From NCBI GenBank assembly GCA_014529385.2, contig CM043963.1, forward strand, positions 74,777,912 to 74,841,911: 64,000 bases of DNA, in the 5' to 3' direction. This DNA comes from Adiantum capillus-veneris (taxonomy: Eukaryota; Streptophyta; Polypodiopsida; Polypodiales; Pteridaceae). A program made the position numbers and the translations under genes. The notes beneath the pieces are model-generated. The model did no database searches and was not told the DNA's origin. It saw nothing but the letters and a program-made list of their open reading frames with translations. Positions 47,331 to 63,560 of this stretch are shown here, in pieces. The stretch's first letter is position 1, and every line of letters begins with the position of its first letter.

Positions 47331-47820
47331 CCTCTCAATTGGTTCTTGCCTGTAGTCCACTCTTAATTTTCTCTAAACAAATACAAACCCTCATGATCGC
47401 TAGTGTTAACCACGATGAATCCAAGCAAAAAATACTCAGATAGCAGAATATCCACGTAGATTGAGACAAGACAAGACAACTCCTCTTTTCTTTATCGATG
47501 CGGAACAAGATTACAAAAGCTTTATCTAGGAAATTGAACAACGTAACTTCGGAGATTATGTGAGATTCCCAAGACAGACACACTCAATTTAAGATTAAAA
47601 AAAACATTAGACCTTATAAGTGATGGCTAAATATGCCTTTTATAGTTAGTCAAAATCAACATTGAAAGAAAATTTTTAAAGGTTGGATAAGAAAGGAATC
47701 ATTATTCCCCGTGTGATATATGCATGCAAATCCAATTTTTTATGGCCAATAGTGCTTGCAATCCCTTGTAAAAGACTTGAATGGCATCAAAATTCCAAAG
47801 GAGTGCAATTCTAGGCCTAT
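47331..47820 (-). other. Antisense leader/LTR region of the gypsy relic
   Basis: A minus-strand TATA-like box (CTATAAAAGG) lies at ~47,634-47,643, upstream of the relic gag. No primer site could be recognised. Confidence 0.35.
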
Positions 47821-48760
47821 AGATAATAATTGTTTTTTTTTTGGTCTGATACTAAAACTGGACCTTGAGTCAAGAATTATATTGTCAAGGTAAAATTATA
47901 TTCATGAAAGTTCAAGAAGTCTTGAGATCATTCATGTTCAATCTTCATGCTAGATTTGCTTTTGCCTTTGGGATCAACTGGTAAGTGAAGTTTACCCCAA
48001 AACTGATTCAAATGGTTTGAAAAATCTTGTCAATTACTAAGAAACCCAAAACTGATCAATTGGGAAGTACCCCAAAATTGATTCAAATTGGTTGAAAACT
48101 CTTGTCAGACCTCAAAATACTTTGTATTAACTATGGGAACCATCAATGGTTGGGAATTTTGTAAATCTACACATATAAGCAATAAGCATCCTTATTATCT
48201 CTTGCTATAAAAGTGCAAAATTTTCATCAATTGAGCATACCAAAGGCTAGACCATAGTGTATTGAGCTGATGATTCAAGTTTGGAGTCATTTGGAGCTAT
48301 AAAGTGTTAGTTTGATCTAATTTTTTCTTAAGTTCAATAGCATATACAAAAATTAAGCTATAAACTTGAAAATTCAGCTTGAAAATTGATTTAAACCTTA
48401 TGAAATTTGTCAAGTGACCTGTCTATAGTGTGTGCATCTAATGTATTTCAAGAAACTGGGAAAATTTCTTTATTTCAAGCTCAAAGATAATAATTGTTCT
48501 TATTATCTCCTGCCTTGGAACCTCAGATTTATAAACTTGTCAAGTGATTTTGAGTAGTTTGACTGAGATTGACACTTTCTGTGTATTAAAGTCTTTAGAT
48601 GATTGAAATTGGTGAAAATTTATGAAAAACTCGTCCAAATTTGTTAAATATTGATTCAAAGCTCTTTGAACACTTCCTTAACCTGTGGGTATCATTAAAA
48701 GTGCAAAAATATGTTTTTTTGTGCAAGTAGATAATAATCATGCTTATTATCTCCTGTTAT
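47821..48760. repeat. Second decayed array with palindromic cores
   Basis: A hairpin motif AGATAATAA - 6 nt - TTATTATCT is found at 48,485-48,508 and 48,729-48,752, an imperfect copy at 48,178-48,200 and a half copy at 47,821. Intervals are 357, 307 and 244 bp. Text between the cores is similar in style (TTGAAAAYTTGTC-like, GCAAAATTTTC-like), but the repeats are old. Confidence 0.55.
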
Positions 48761-50079
48761 TTAGAGATTTTTTATTTTTAAAAAAAGTTGCCAATGGTAG
48801 AACCTCTAACCCATAGATAGCTTGAAAGTCATTTGGACATAGTTGACTACTAGAAACCGAGCTTTTAGAAATTGAAGGTTGCATATTGTTCCTTTGACTA
48901 ATTCTTCCATTGGCTACTATAATTTCTTGCCAACATTTATTTTAAATACATTAGCTAATAGACCAACTAGCAGAGTGTTTGGTTTTTTAGGGCTTGTGAA
49001 TTCAAGCTTGAACTAAGTGGCAATACAAAATACGGAGAATTACAACAACTGAATTAGTATTGGATCAAAAGACCAGGTATTTAATTTCATTGAGCATTAT
49101 CGATTTTTATGCATCTTGTGTACTAGCAATTCAAGGTTTTAACCAAAATATTGAGAGCAAAGTGTCTATTGAAGAGAGTGCCATGCAAGGGGGACCCTTA
49201 GAGACCACTATTAATGAAGTGTTAAACACTTACTCCAAGTCTACCTCAGACATGTCTTCGAAGCTTTTCACTCATTCGGATGCTAGAACCTTGCTACAGT
49301 TCAAACATATATTGAAGATTTACAAGACCAATACTAACAGGGCTCTTATTTATATGGATCCTAATGAGAAGTACATGGTTAGAGTTGATGACCATAATGT
49401 TGAATTCGAGGAGGAGGGTAGAGCCGATAAGTAGGAAACCTTCTATATGGATCAAAATGGAAGGGAATACTTGAAAATTGTGAATCTTGGCACTATGGAC
49501 AAATGGGTTTGAAATTTCATACTCTAATTCTAGAAATGACCACCAAAGAGGGACCACCTCTACTTGAGCTGGAAGGTTATGATGAGATTGATATTAAGCC
49601 TCTAAAGCGTATATAGATTGATAACCAAGACTAGGAGTCTATTGTTGGGAGGACAACAATCCTAGAGATTTGTTGTGGATAGCTCATGCTAAACTAGGAC
49701 ACTTAACACTCTTAAAGATCATGTATATTTTCAAGATCAAGGATAATGTACAGGAGAGGGATTGTTTTCACACCAACTTTTTTATGATGACTTTGAGAGA
49801 GGTAGAACAAACCAAATATTAGGACTATTTGATTAGGGATATGATCATGGAAATGGGACCTAAAATGGATCAAAAAGTTGGGCCAACAGATAGATTATGA
49901 CCAATCACCCGAATAGTACAACCCACACAACTCACGTCAATGATGAAGTTAGGTGAGAGGAGAAAAAATCACCTTAAATAGAGGAAAATTGAGTGATACT
50001 AGAGTCAATAAAGGGCTACACAAGTTTTCACTACCAAGCAATTGGCTTGAAGGCTTAGGTGGAGGACCACTGGTCAGGA
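48761..50079. other. Mostly unassigned; one 124-codon ORF
   Basis: ORF 49,060-49,434 (plus) has ordinary composition but no motif I recognise, and possible continuation frames after its stop. It lies upstream of a gypsy gag and may be part of that element's leader or an extra ORF. Confidence 0.3.
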
Positions 50080-51560
50080 GAGTAAGTATCGAGCATAATT
50101 AAAGAGTCCGACCATTTGATTTTTTAAAATGGGTCAAGAAATATAGTGGATCTAGGATCCATATGACCACTTAGCAAGCTTCATGCAAGTGTTGAGGGAA
50201 AAAAGGAATTTTGATTTTCATACTCAACTTGAGGGATTTGGAGCGACATTAGAGAGTAAGACTTTAACTCGGTTTTAAACCACACCTCTTAGATCAATTA
50301 TAGACTTACCAACATTGGCTAAGAGATTTGTTGCCGTTTGCTTAAAAATGGAAATCAAGCAGTAGCACAAATCTATAGCTTTAAACAAAAACAAGAAGAC
50401 TCTATGACAGATTGTATAAGTAGAATGAGGCCATACATTGATAGATGCCATAGTTTGAAATTCCAGCAGTCAAGGAAAGACTTGTTTCACTATTCTTTGA
50501 AGTTCTATTTAGAAAAGAGTTGCATGTTGTGCTTTATAGTAAGAAACACACAACCTTGTAGGCATGTATCCTTGATGCAATAGACTTGAGGGAGAACTGC
50601 AACATTTTCAATGAAGAGAGCATTGTGAGAGAACTACATATATTGTGCCACCACAAGTAGGACTAATTGTGGCAGCTCCTCTAAATGCCATAGAGGACAT
50701 ACTAAAATAGATGAACAACATGATGAGCAACATACAAATCATGCAAGTAAGAGATCCAAGACAAGGTCTCCCACAAGGGTAGTCAGAGGGACCAATGAGG
50801 CGACCCAAATGGTGTTCTATAGAGGGCAAGTAGACAAACCATGAGAGGCAAACGAGTGTTATTACCAACCAAACTATGATGAGAATATCTAGTACGTGCC
50901 AATGAAATTGCAGGTACAACATATGTATAGGTATTCACCTAGCATGGACCAAATGAAAAAGCCACCCGTGGCTATGGAGAGGTCACAACCTGTGTTAAGC
51001 CAACAAGCACCACTACTAGGAGGCCATATTACTAGTTACACCATACAATGAAGCTAGTTCATCAACCATGGTAGCAGAGGAAGATTCGTATTATCAACCT
51101 CAAATAACCTTGGTGGAACCAGTTGATTTGACACCTCTAGAAGTTCATAGCCAATCAAGGGACTAGGGTGCCCATGATGAAACCAATGCCTAAACCAAGA
51201 ATGGAAAATTGTCATAACTGTGGATGATCAATGGAAAAATGATTATCGAGAACTTGATAAAAATTTCAAGCCAGCTGAAGCTTATTGCATGCAATATGGT
51301 AGAAACGGAGATCATTATCCCAAGAATTGTCTTAAGAACCCAACAAACAAGGGAAAAATGGTGATAAACATAGTAAACGTCTTGCAAATCATATCCTTTG
51401 ATAGTGAACCAATAGTTCCAGTCAAAGTAGTTATGAAAGCACATGCCAAAAAGAACAAACACGATAGTACCACTGAATCAAAAAGCAGTAAAAAATCCTC
51501 TGAAGATTTCAAGAGAAGGAGATGGCAACATTATGAGGCTAGGAAATACAAATAGACAAG
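50080..51560 (+). pseudogene. Ty3/gypsy gag, decayed
   Basis: Interrupted frames give DPYDHLASFMQVLREKRNF, LPTLAKRFVAVCLK and RMRPYIDRCHSLKF, which fit the gypsy gag core. A knuckle-like YCMQYGRNGDHYPKNC lies near 51,290, with the second Cys replaced by Tyr. Many stops; no pol follows directly. Confidence 0.5.
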
Positions 51561-51665
51561 GAAAATTGAAGAGAGAGCTTAAAGGTTCCCAAAAGGAACA
51601 AAGTCAACTTCAACAGTGTTCAAGGAATAGAAACCAACATTAAGAGGTTCAATTTTTTTGGGATA

Positions 51666-51813
51666 AAATCCATGAACCCATGGATGCAGCCTCAAATGCT
51701 TCCAAGCGGGATCAAAAGTGGGCCAAACCATGGAAATCAAATCCATGAACCCATGGATGTAACCTTAGAAGCTTCTGAGTGGGATTAAAAGTGGGCCAAA
51801 CAATGGAAACCAA
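51666..51813. repeat. 73-bp tandem duplication with ATCCATG palindrome
   Basis: Two copies start at ATCCATGAACCCATGGAT (51,668 and 51,741), itself an inverted pair. Copies are diverged by several bases and an indel. Confidence 0.7.
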
Positions 51814-51934
51814 ATGGAAATTATCTAGCCCCCGATATGGAAGCAGTAAAACTGAAAGCCTACCAGAATCTAGTGAGAATCTCACAAATGATGCTTGAAG
51901 TGCGAAAACAAAAAATTGAGACAATTGAAAATCC

Positions 51935-52060
51935 TGCCAAAGATGAAATAAAACCAACCAAGACACACATGCGATCAAGGGGTGCCATATTTAGCAGGCT
52001 ATGAGATTATATATGGTGAGGATGGGTGGTGAGTTGCATGTGTTAGCCCCCGCGGTCTTA
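51935..52060 (+). repeat. Left short LTR
   Basis: It matches the right LTR from CATGCGATCAAGGGG through GCGGTCTTA. The first ~30 bp are diverged, so the start is approximate. It ends in TA, not CA. Confidence 0.6.
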
Positions 52061-52062
52061 GA

Positions 52063-52075
52063 TTAGTATCAGAGC
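52063..52075 (+). other. Primer-binding site, iMet-like
   Basis: TTAGTATCAGAGC, one change from TTGGTATCAGAGC, placed 2 bp after the left LTR. Confidence 0.6.
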
Positions 52076-52138
52076 TCAGGGAAGAGGGGACCTATGGAGA
52101 AGGGAGGAAGGGTTTGCATAGCTCATGCATGGCTACAT

Positions 52139-55827
<3,689 letters not shown>

Positions 55828-56056
55828 TGTTACCATATACATGTGGTAGTGATGTGTGTGAACACACTTAGGACCACCGGGGAATTTTTTCCCTCTTTAG
55901 GAGGTTTTTTCCGCCGTGCATTGTATATACGCCCATTCATTCTAGGGCTATCCATCTTTCCATTGCATACTAAGTAATATACTCTCTGTTGTGTGCCTTG
56001 AGCTTCCTTCATCTTATCCAAGCTGTGTGTGTTTTCTTGCAACCCTAATTCCAAAA
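55828..56056 (+). repeat. 5' LTR of copia copy B
   Basis: It starts TGTTACCATATACATGTGG and ends CCAAAA (CCAACA in the right LTR). It is followed within 2 bp by TGGTATCAGAGC. Confidence 0.9.
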
Positions 56057-56058
56057 TT

Positions 56059-56070
56059 TGGTATCAGAGC
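56059..56070 (+). other. Primer-binding site, tRNA-iMet
   Basis: TGGTATCAGAGC, an exact match to the common plant copia primer site. Confidence 0.9.
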
Positions 56071-56343
56071 AGGCTCCGTCCTCCCGGGCTTAGTCACTAG
56101 CAGCTCTAGCACACACCTACTCACTTTCTCCAATTTTTGATTCGGACTCATTTCGGCCTCCGTTTCCACTACAGGAATTACTGCACAGGATATTCGTCAC
56201 TTTTGTGCAAATTTTTTGTCAGTGCCGTTTTCTGCATAACAGGTCCCTTACAGTCTTCTATGGTTTGTGCTATATAGCATGTGTTGTTCCCGCTTCGTTT
56301 CTCCTCTTTTCGGGCAATTTTCACATCAGGTGCAACATTTACC

Positions 56344-57252
56344 ATGGCTGACAACAACACAAATGTGTTCAAGATGTTTGCTACTGAGAACAGATTGGAT
56401 GGGGACAATTACCCTATGTGGACATACATGATACACCATGTTCTTGTGTCAAACGGTGTCTAGAAGATTGTGTAGGGCATTGATGTATGTCCTGGTTCTG
56501 AGGATGTAGGCGATGTTGAGGATGTTGCAGGTCTTGCTACAAGGATTGCTGTTGTTAGAGTTGTTTTGCCTACGAGAGAACAAGCTCATTGGGATGTAAA
56601 GGATGCGCAGGCTCATGCGTTGATTGCGCTGTCTGTGAAGCGAACCATTACTCCTCACATTCATTCGGTGAAATCTGCAAAACAGGCTTGGAATATTTTG
56701 GTTGGTCTTTATGCAAGTCGCAATGAGACTAAAATTGCATTGCTGCGTAAAGAGCTAGAATTGAAGATTATGCATGAGGAAGATGATATGGACACTTTCC
56801 TTGCTGGTGTCAAGGATATCAATTAGCAACTTATTTTTGTAGGTGAAGTCATTTTAGATAGTTCCCTTGTGCAGACTGTTCTTGATGCTTTGCTAGATTC
56901 TTACTAGACTTTTGCTAGTACTTGGAGACTTATGACGCAAGGAAATCCCGAAGTTGTCAAGTTTGATGCATTGTGCACATTGTTGTTACAAGAGTCACTT
57001 TCTAGAAAAAGTAGGACTAGACAGTGTGCACTTGAATATGCTTTTATTCCTACTCAAAGAAAGGGTGGTAACAACAATGCAACCAATTCTTATGGTCCTT
57101 TTGCGAGTGGAAAATCACCTGTTCCTAACGCTTTTGCTGGCAGCAATTCGTCTGGAAATTTTGGTGATAAGGGCAAAAAGAAGATGTGTTGCCGTTATTG
57201 TAAAGTTAATCATCACTTGATCAAGCAATGTCCTAAGTTGAAGGCCAAATAG
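56344..57252 (+). pseudogene. Copia copy B gag
   Basis: ATG 56,344 (MADNNTNVFKMFATENRLDG). A stop at ~56,461 is followed by the core from 56,566 (AKQAWNILVGLYAS, LLRKELELKIM), stops at ~56,824 and ~56,905, and an intact CX2CX4HX4C knuckle CRYCKVNHHLIKQC near 57,195. The knuckle is better preserved than in copy A. Confidence 0.85.
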
Positions 57253-57324
57253 GCTAAGAAGAAAGAGGATGGTTCCACTACAAATGCTGGTTCCACCACA
57301 AATACAGCTATTGTTGAGTCTTCT

Positions 57325-60143
57325 GTGGAAGGAGACTGTGATGTTGATGTTGATGTAGAATGGGCTTTTAGTGCAGAGTATACTTATAATCCTACTGTCC
57401 ATACTGCATGCATGTTAGTTGCTGCAGATTCACATGTGTGGTATTTTGACAGTGGTGCTACAAAGCACATTACCCCACATCATGATTTGTTCATCTCTCT
57501 TGAGTCTGTCCCTTATGGGAATTCAATTACTTGTGCCAACAATGCCTCTTATCCGGTTCAAGAAGTTGGAAAGATTGTGCTTATTGCTGCAGATGGTAGG
57601 TTTTTCACACTTGTTGATGCACTTTATGTACCTGGGATCAAGAAGAATCTTTTGTTTGTTTCTACACTTGCTAGACTTGGACTTGTAGTCAAGTTTATGG
57701 ATGACAGATGTACAGTACATGATCTCAATTTTGGTGATGAAATTGTTGCATCTGGCATATTATGTCGTGGGCTGTATAAGCTCACTTTGTATGACAAGTG
57801 TGGGAAGAATTTTGCAAATGCAGTTTTGGATTCAAAGGCTATTTCATATGCAAAACTTTGGCATGCATGTTTTGATCATTTGAATTTTGCCAGTTTGTTG
57901 CATTTGCAGTAATATGATATGGTTGCTTCTTTGCCGCCTCTTGAAGCACTTGTCAAACACGTTTGTGAAGGTTGTATTTTGGGTAAGATGCAGCGTTCTA
58001 AGTTTCCAAAGGATGGTTCAGTTAGGGCCATATGCAGCTTGCAGCTTGTGCATAGTGATGTTTGTGGACCCATGCAAACTCTGTCCTTGGGAAATTACCT
58101 TTGCTTTGTGAATTTCATTGATGATTACTTCAAGCATGCATAGGTATTTCCGCTTAAAGCGAAGTTCGAAGTTTTTATGTGCTTCAAACAATTTCTAGCT
58201 ATGGTTGAAATGACTCGAAATGTACTATGAACACCCTCCATTCCGATCGAGGGGGGGGGGTATATGTCTCATGAATTTAATGCATTTTTGGCTAGTCGTG
58301 GGATAAAACACCAATGTAAAGTGCCTTCTACACCTCAGCAAAATGGTATTGCTGAGAGGAAAAACAGGTCACTTACAGAAATGGCACGATGTATGGTCAA
58401 AAGTGAAGCTTTGCTGCATTATTTTTGGCTTGAGGCCATCATGTGTGCCACTTATGTACTAAAGAGGTGTCCTATGAAAGCTTTGTAGTCTAGTACTCCA
58501 TATGAAGCATGGCATGATAGAAAGCCTTCTATTGAGCACATGCGTGTTTTTGGCTGTTTGGCATATGCTTTGTTGCCACAAACACAGCACAGAAAATTGG
58601 ATGATAAGGCTATCAAATGTATTTTTGTTGGTTATATTGCTGAAAGCAAAGCTTACAGGTTGTATCATTCACAAACAAAGTGTATCTTGGTCTCACGGGA
58701 TGTTGTGTTCGTGGAAGATTCTGTTCAGCCCTTGCTGTCATGTACTAGAGATAATAATGTGAGCTCACAAGACATTTATGACACTTTGTTGCCTCTTTTC
58801 AGTGGTGGAAGTTTGAATGTAAATTCCAATGAGGAAAATGTACAACTTATGGGGGTTTTTGAAACTGTTACAAATCAACCTATTACTAATGTAGATGTAC
58901 ATGATGTACTTGATGAGGAAAGGCCTGAAAATGAGCAGGCTAGAGGTATGCCAAAATGGCTGGTGCATACATTGCGTGACAGTAAATTGGATGCATCTTT
59001 GTCTAGTCGTACTCGTTGAGGCTCTCACCATGCATCTTATGCATCAGATTGTTATGCTTTGGCTGTGTCTAGCTTACATGATGTTGAGGAACCTCTGTCT
59101 TTTGATGAAGCACAGAATTCAAAAAATTGGATGGCTACCATGCAATCAGAATACGATGCACTTATCGAAAATGACACATGGACTTTATGTGATTTGCCTC
59201 TTGGCAAAAAGGCCATTGGTACGAAGTGGGTTTACAAGTTGAAACGCAAGCTGGATGGTGAGATTGACCGCTATAAGGCTCGACTTGTTGCAAAGGGTTA
59301 TGCACAACAAAAAGGCATAGATTATGAAGAGAATTTTGTCCCCACTTGTTGTGTGACTACTATGTGTTTTCTATGTGCATTGATAGCTCATTTTGGTTGG
59401 GATGGACATCAGCCAGACATTGTTACATCTTTCTTGAATGGTGACATATTTGAGGAAGTTTATGTAACGCAGCCTCGCGGTTTTGTCAAGAAAGGACAAG
59501 AGGACAAGGTGTTCAAATGTAACAAAGCTTTGTATGGGTTGAAGAAATCTTCTCATGCTTGGTATGAGAAGGCTGACACTCATTTGTTCAAATGAGGCTT
59601 TTATAACAGTCCAACAGAAAGCACATTGTATGTCAAGAGTGAGGGCGATGTACTTCTCATTGTTGTGACTTACATGCTTGTTTTGACCCAGTTTGGGTTG
59701 GTTGTTTTGACACGCAAGTGTCCACAAGTGGTTTTTGTTTCAAGCTTGGCATTTCATGTATATCATGGTTGAGCAAGAAGCAACCTACTATGAAAACTTC
59801 TAGTTGTGAGACTAAGTACAGGACAGTCTTCACAGCTACGATTGAGTGTGTATGGCTCAGACGCCTATTGGCTGATTTGGGTGTTGGACAGGACACTGCC
59901 AACACTATCTACACTGACAGTCAGAGCACATTGAGAGTTGCAAGGAACCCAGTTATTCATGCTCGTACAAAGCACATTGAGGTGTATTACCAGTATGTCA
60001 GGGAGAGGCTCTTTGTAGGAGTGATCAACTTGGCTTATGTGCCAACACAGGACAACCTTGCAGATATTTTCACAAAGGCATTGTGTCGTGAGAAGTTCAA
60101 AGCATTCCGCAAAGCTTTGGGCTTACTCCCCTTTGTGGACTGA
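57325..60143 (+). pseudogene. Copia copy B pol with internal RT deletion
   Basis: Protease is intact in text (WYFDSGATKHITPH), with the open frame to 57,912. Integrase follows with stops (LVHSDVCGPM, PQQNGIAERKN); a run of ten G at 58,251-58,260 disrupts the SDNGGEY block. The linker frame is open 58,540-59,019. RT is open 59,059-59,595 (YKARLVAKGYAQQKG, FLNGDIFEEVYVTQP, KALYGLKKSS). After ~59,669 the sequence jumps to FDTQVSTSGFCF-equivalent text, so YVDD and the RT-RH connection are deleted. RNase H is open to 60,143 (TDSQSTLRVARNP). Confidence 0.88.
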
Positions 60144-60217
60144 TCATGTCCTTAGGGCATGGCACTTCCCTTTACTCATGTGCCAACTCTTGTAAACCGC
60201 ATCACTCAGGGGGTTTT

Positions 60218-60446
60218 TGTTATCATATACATGTGGTAGTTATGTGTGTGAACACACTTAGGACCGTCGGGGCATTTTTTTCCTCTTTAGGAGGTTTTTC
60301 CCCCCGTGCATTGTATATACGCCCATTCATTTTAGGGCTATCCATCTTTCCATTGCACACTTAGTAATATACTCTCTCTGTTGTGTGCCTTGAGCTTCCT
60401 TCGTCTTCTCCAAGCTGTGTGTTTTCTTGCATCCCTAATTCCAACA
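60218..60446 (+). repeat. 3' LTR of copia copy B
   Basis: It starts TGTTATCATATACATGTGG after GGGGGTTTT and ends CCAACA. It differs from the left LTR by scattered substitutions and small indels. Confidence 0.9.
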
Positions 60447-61968
60447 ATCACATGGGATTCAACATGGTCTAGGAACTCAAGGAGTTTAGTTTAGCCAGTG
60501 TGGATTAAGGATAATGAGGGTCCCTTTCACTCACATCGCACTGTGTTCATAGTTACCTCCACATATAAGTACATCTCGTACTTATAGGATGTTATTTTTC
60601 GGACATCCTTATTTGAGACATATTCCACATGTGGAGAATATGAGTCTCTGGGATTGACACTAGCGCCCATTATTTCCATTACGTATCGCGACCAAGTCCT
60701 TAGGTGCTGGTCAAATCCGTTTATTAGACCATTTTGAGCACATTATATCAGGAACAATTTCAACGGCCAGAAATTGTTGGATAATTAGTAAGACTTGTTC
60801 AGGTTACAAGTATTGTTAAACAACTTTAACGGAGTGTTGTTTATATATGTAGCAAAGTTATGTTCTGTATATGAGCTAGTTCATTTGGTACCTAGATGTG
60901 ATAGGATTTTCACAATCTATTATAGTCCAAATAACTTAGCCCAGTTTTCATGTGGATATTATTTAGTTTTTTCCCCGTGAGCTGTGAGCATAACATTAGC
61001 CATAAACATTGGCAAGTATGGTTATGGATATGCACGATCGGTGCTAAATGCATGTACACTAGGTGTTATGGGTCCTAATGTTTAACAAAGGCTAATTTGG
61101 AGCAACATGCATATAGATGACATTAGTAGCTTCTAGAGAATTTCACACTATATGTATGCGATTGCTTGTAGATCTACCAATCACCAATAGAGATCATGGG
61201 TCAGTTTGGGTGCTTGTAGATTAGTTCACTACAGTTAGCCAAGATGGTTGTTCCTAAATTTTTTGATTACTCATTAATAATGCATGGAATTGTGATCCTT
61301 GTTTACCACTCCTTTTGTAGGACTGTCTGTAAAAGGTGGGGAAACAAACCTCAATATTGTCCGTTATCCAAAGAGGATAGGTAGTTTCCACATGTTAATC
61401 TTGTGCTAAAAGATATGCTAAGCATGTACGTTAACACTAAGCAACCTAATTAGAAAGATTATCTCTCTACTTAGAGTTTGCTTATCATGAGACAAAGTTG
61501 GTTGTGACTAAGTTTAGCCTCTTCCTTTTTGAATCAAGTTCTCAACCTTGAACAACCGATTATGGTGGGGTTGTTTACTAATGGAGAATGATATTAAGTC
61601 AAGGACTTATATTTTGTTGATGAGTTACGTTAGCCAGTTCTTTTCATGGAAATTGCAAAGAGGTTGTCTTTTTAGATACATCTTACTTGTGATAACTCAT
61701 TTAGCATACTCAAGTGAGTTCTAAATGGAATTTATACGCTATGTTGGCACATATGGGCCGGTTATCCATGATGGTTGCAAGGGACACAAATGTGGAAAAT
61801 CAAGATGTTCTGCTTGATTTCATTGAACATCCTACTGAACCATGTATCGATCAAATAGATAGTTGACTGAGTAAGGGATTCCACTGTCGAAAACCTTAGA
61901 GTTCTTACAAAGACATCACCACTTTTATTTTCGAGGACAAAAAAAACGCTTCTCCAAGGGGAGAGTAA
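60447..61968 (+). pseudogene. Gypsy pol remainder after copia insertion
   Basis: Continuation of the short-LTR element: RT/RH too decayed to place, integrase C-terminal blocks near 61,330-61,560, then FEDK...ASPRGE close to the polypurine tract CAAGGGGAGAGTAA (61,955-61,968). Confidence 0.5.
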
Positions 61969-62105
61969 TGTCAGGCCAAGGGTAAGACTAGACAAGCTAA
62001 GGGCCAAGACTCGCATGCGATCAAGGGGTACCATATTTAGTAGGCTATGAGCTTATATATAGTGAGGATGGGTAGCGAGTTGTATGTATTAGTCCCTGCG
62101 GTCTT
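61969..62105 (+). repeat. Right short LTR
   Basis: It starts TGTCAGGCCAAGGG directly after the polypurine tract and ends GCGGTCTTA. About 137 bp; TATATATAG at ~62,053 could be its TATA box. Confidence 0.65.
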
Positions 62106-62899
62106 AGAGATGACCTAAAAACACCTATCCAAGAATTTGATTCCAAAACTTCAGCTACAACTAGATTATCGTTATGGTTACAAAAAAAATACTTCTATTT
62201 GGATGTGTGGGGCTTCAGAAAATGGTAGTGTAAAGCAATAGGATTGTATCTTAGATCAGGATGTAAACAATGCGGATTATGTGCCTGAACCTTTCCTGAA
62301 TATTTGTTTGAGCCATTTGAGTGGTCTTAAATATTGGTCACCATGGATATTTGTGTGAACAAATCCACACCCACCTTATTTTGTTACAAAGAGAAATATG
62401 ACATTATTCCTCTCCAAGTGGTAACCATTGTGCTGTCAACGATCTGCATGTTTTCTTTGACCATCACTATGATGTTATGGATGAATTAAAAGAGGAAACA
62501 CTTACAATACAAGAGTTTGACTCAAAGAAAGAGCACATAAGAATAAAGGTACTACTACGAGAAGGAGAAAAAAAATAATGCAACCAACATCATAGGCGAC
62601 AAGAGAGCTACAGAAAACCGAGAGATTGAATTGCACAAAAACAAAGCCGTACCAAATATCAAACAACAAAATATAGTTTTTGATGGTGGTTAAGGCAAAA
62701 GGTTGTATTAAGGACAAAATCACCGATACATACCCTATCTATGAAAAAGAAAAAAAAGATTGAAACGAAATGAAAAGCTAAAAAAACAACCAAATCAAAA
62801 GAAAAGAAACTTACCATGAAAAAAATGGAAAGAAAATCTAAATATCAAGAATTGAAAGGAACCCTGAGAGAAGTTTGGACCACTAAGATGAAGTCAAAA
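62106..62899. other. No confident feature
   Basis: A/K-rich protein-like fragments on the plus strand, with no motif. They are probably the gag/pre-pol remnant of the Tat-like element that follows. Confidence 0.3.
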
Positions 62900-63560
62900 A
62901 GCAACAAAGGTGATGAGGCTATGAGTGTTCAATCATACTATAAGGAGTATACCCTACAAGAAAGAAGAATCATCATGGAACAACTCATGAGATAGCTAGA
63001 GGGCCAGGAAAATCTTATGAAGGACCGGAGTATGCAAAGAAGATTGACCTAGCAGGGCCAAGATATACAGCCATTGACTTGTGTCAAAAACAAGAAGAAA
63101 TTCTCATCATGACATTAAAAGAATATAGGGATATCTTTGCATGGTCCTACAAAGATCTCAAGGGAGTACATCCTGAAATTTGTCAGCTTTCGATACCCAT
63201 GAGAGATGATGCTAAGCCTAATAGACAAAGACCCTATACATCTAGAAAGAACTTTGCTAAAAAGATAAAGGAAGATATTAAAAAGCTCAAGTAAAAGTTA
63301 GCTATGAGATTGAGCACACAGTTTGGGTATCTTTGATCGTTGTGTTACTAAAGAAAAATGAGAAGCTATGAGTGTGTGTCAACCTTAAAAATGTGGATAC
63401 ATTGACCATAAGAGATAAATATCCTTTTCCTATCACCGATCATGTGCTATAAAGAGTGGAAATCATCTTAGGAGTTTTATGGATGCAAGCAGTTTGAGAT
63501 TGGCAGGATGAAACTCTAAAGTACTACCTCAAGGTTAAAGCGTATATTACACCTTGGCCA
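62900..63560 (+). pseudogene. Tat-like gypsy pol, pre-RT and RT start
   Basis: A 71-codon open stretch (63,079-63,294) reads LKEYRDIFAWSYKDLKG and HPEICQLSIPMRDDAKPNRQ, the typical pre-RT region of Tat-type gypsy elements, where F-A-W-x-Y-x-D is diagnostic. After stops the text continues with RT blocks (VCVNLKNVDTLTIRDKYPFP, ITDHVL). It fades out at ~63,500. Confidence 0.7.

Larger units (their letters stand above)
55828..60446 (+). mobile_element. Ty1/copia element, copy B (same family as copy A)
   Basis: LTRs 55,828-56,056 and 60,218-60,446. Flanks are GTCAC (55,823-55,827) and ATCAC (60,447-60,451), a 5-bp target-site duplication with one mismatch. The primer site is at 56,059-56,070. Coding order is gag-PR-INT-RT-RH with stops, and an internal deletion of several hundred bp removes the second half of RT relative to copy A. 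Confidence 0.92.
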
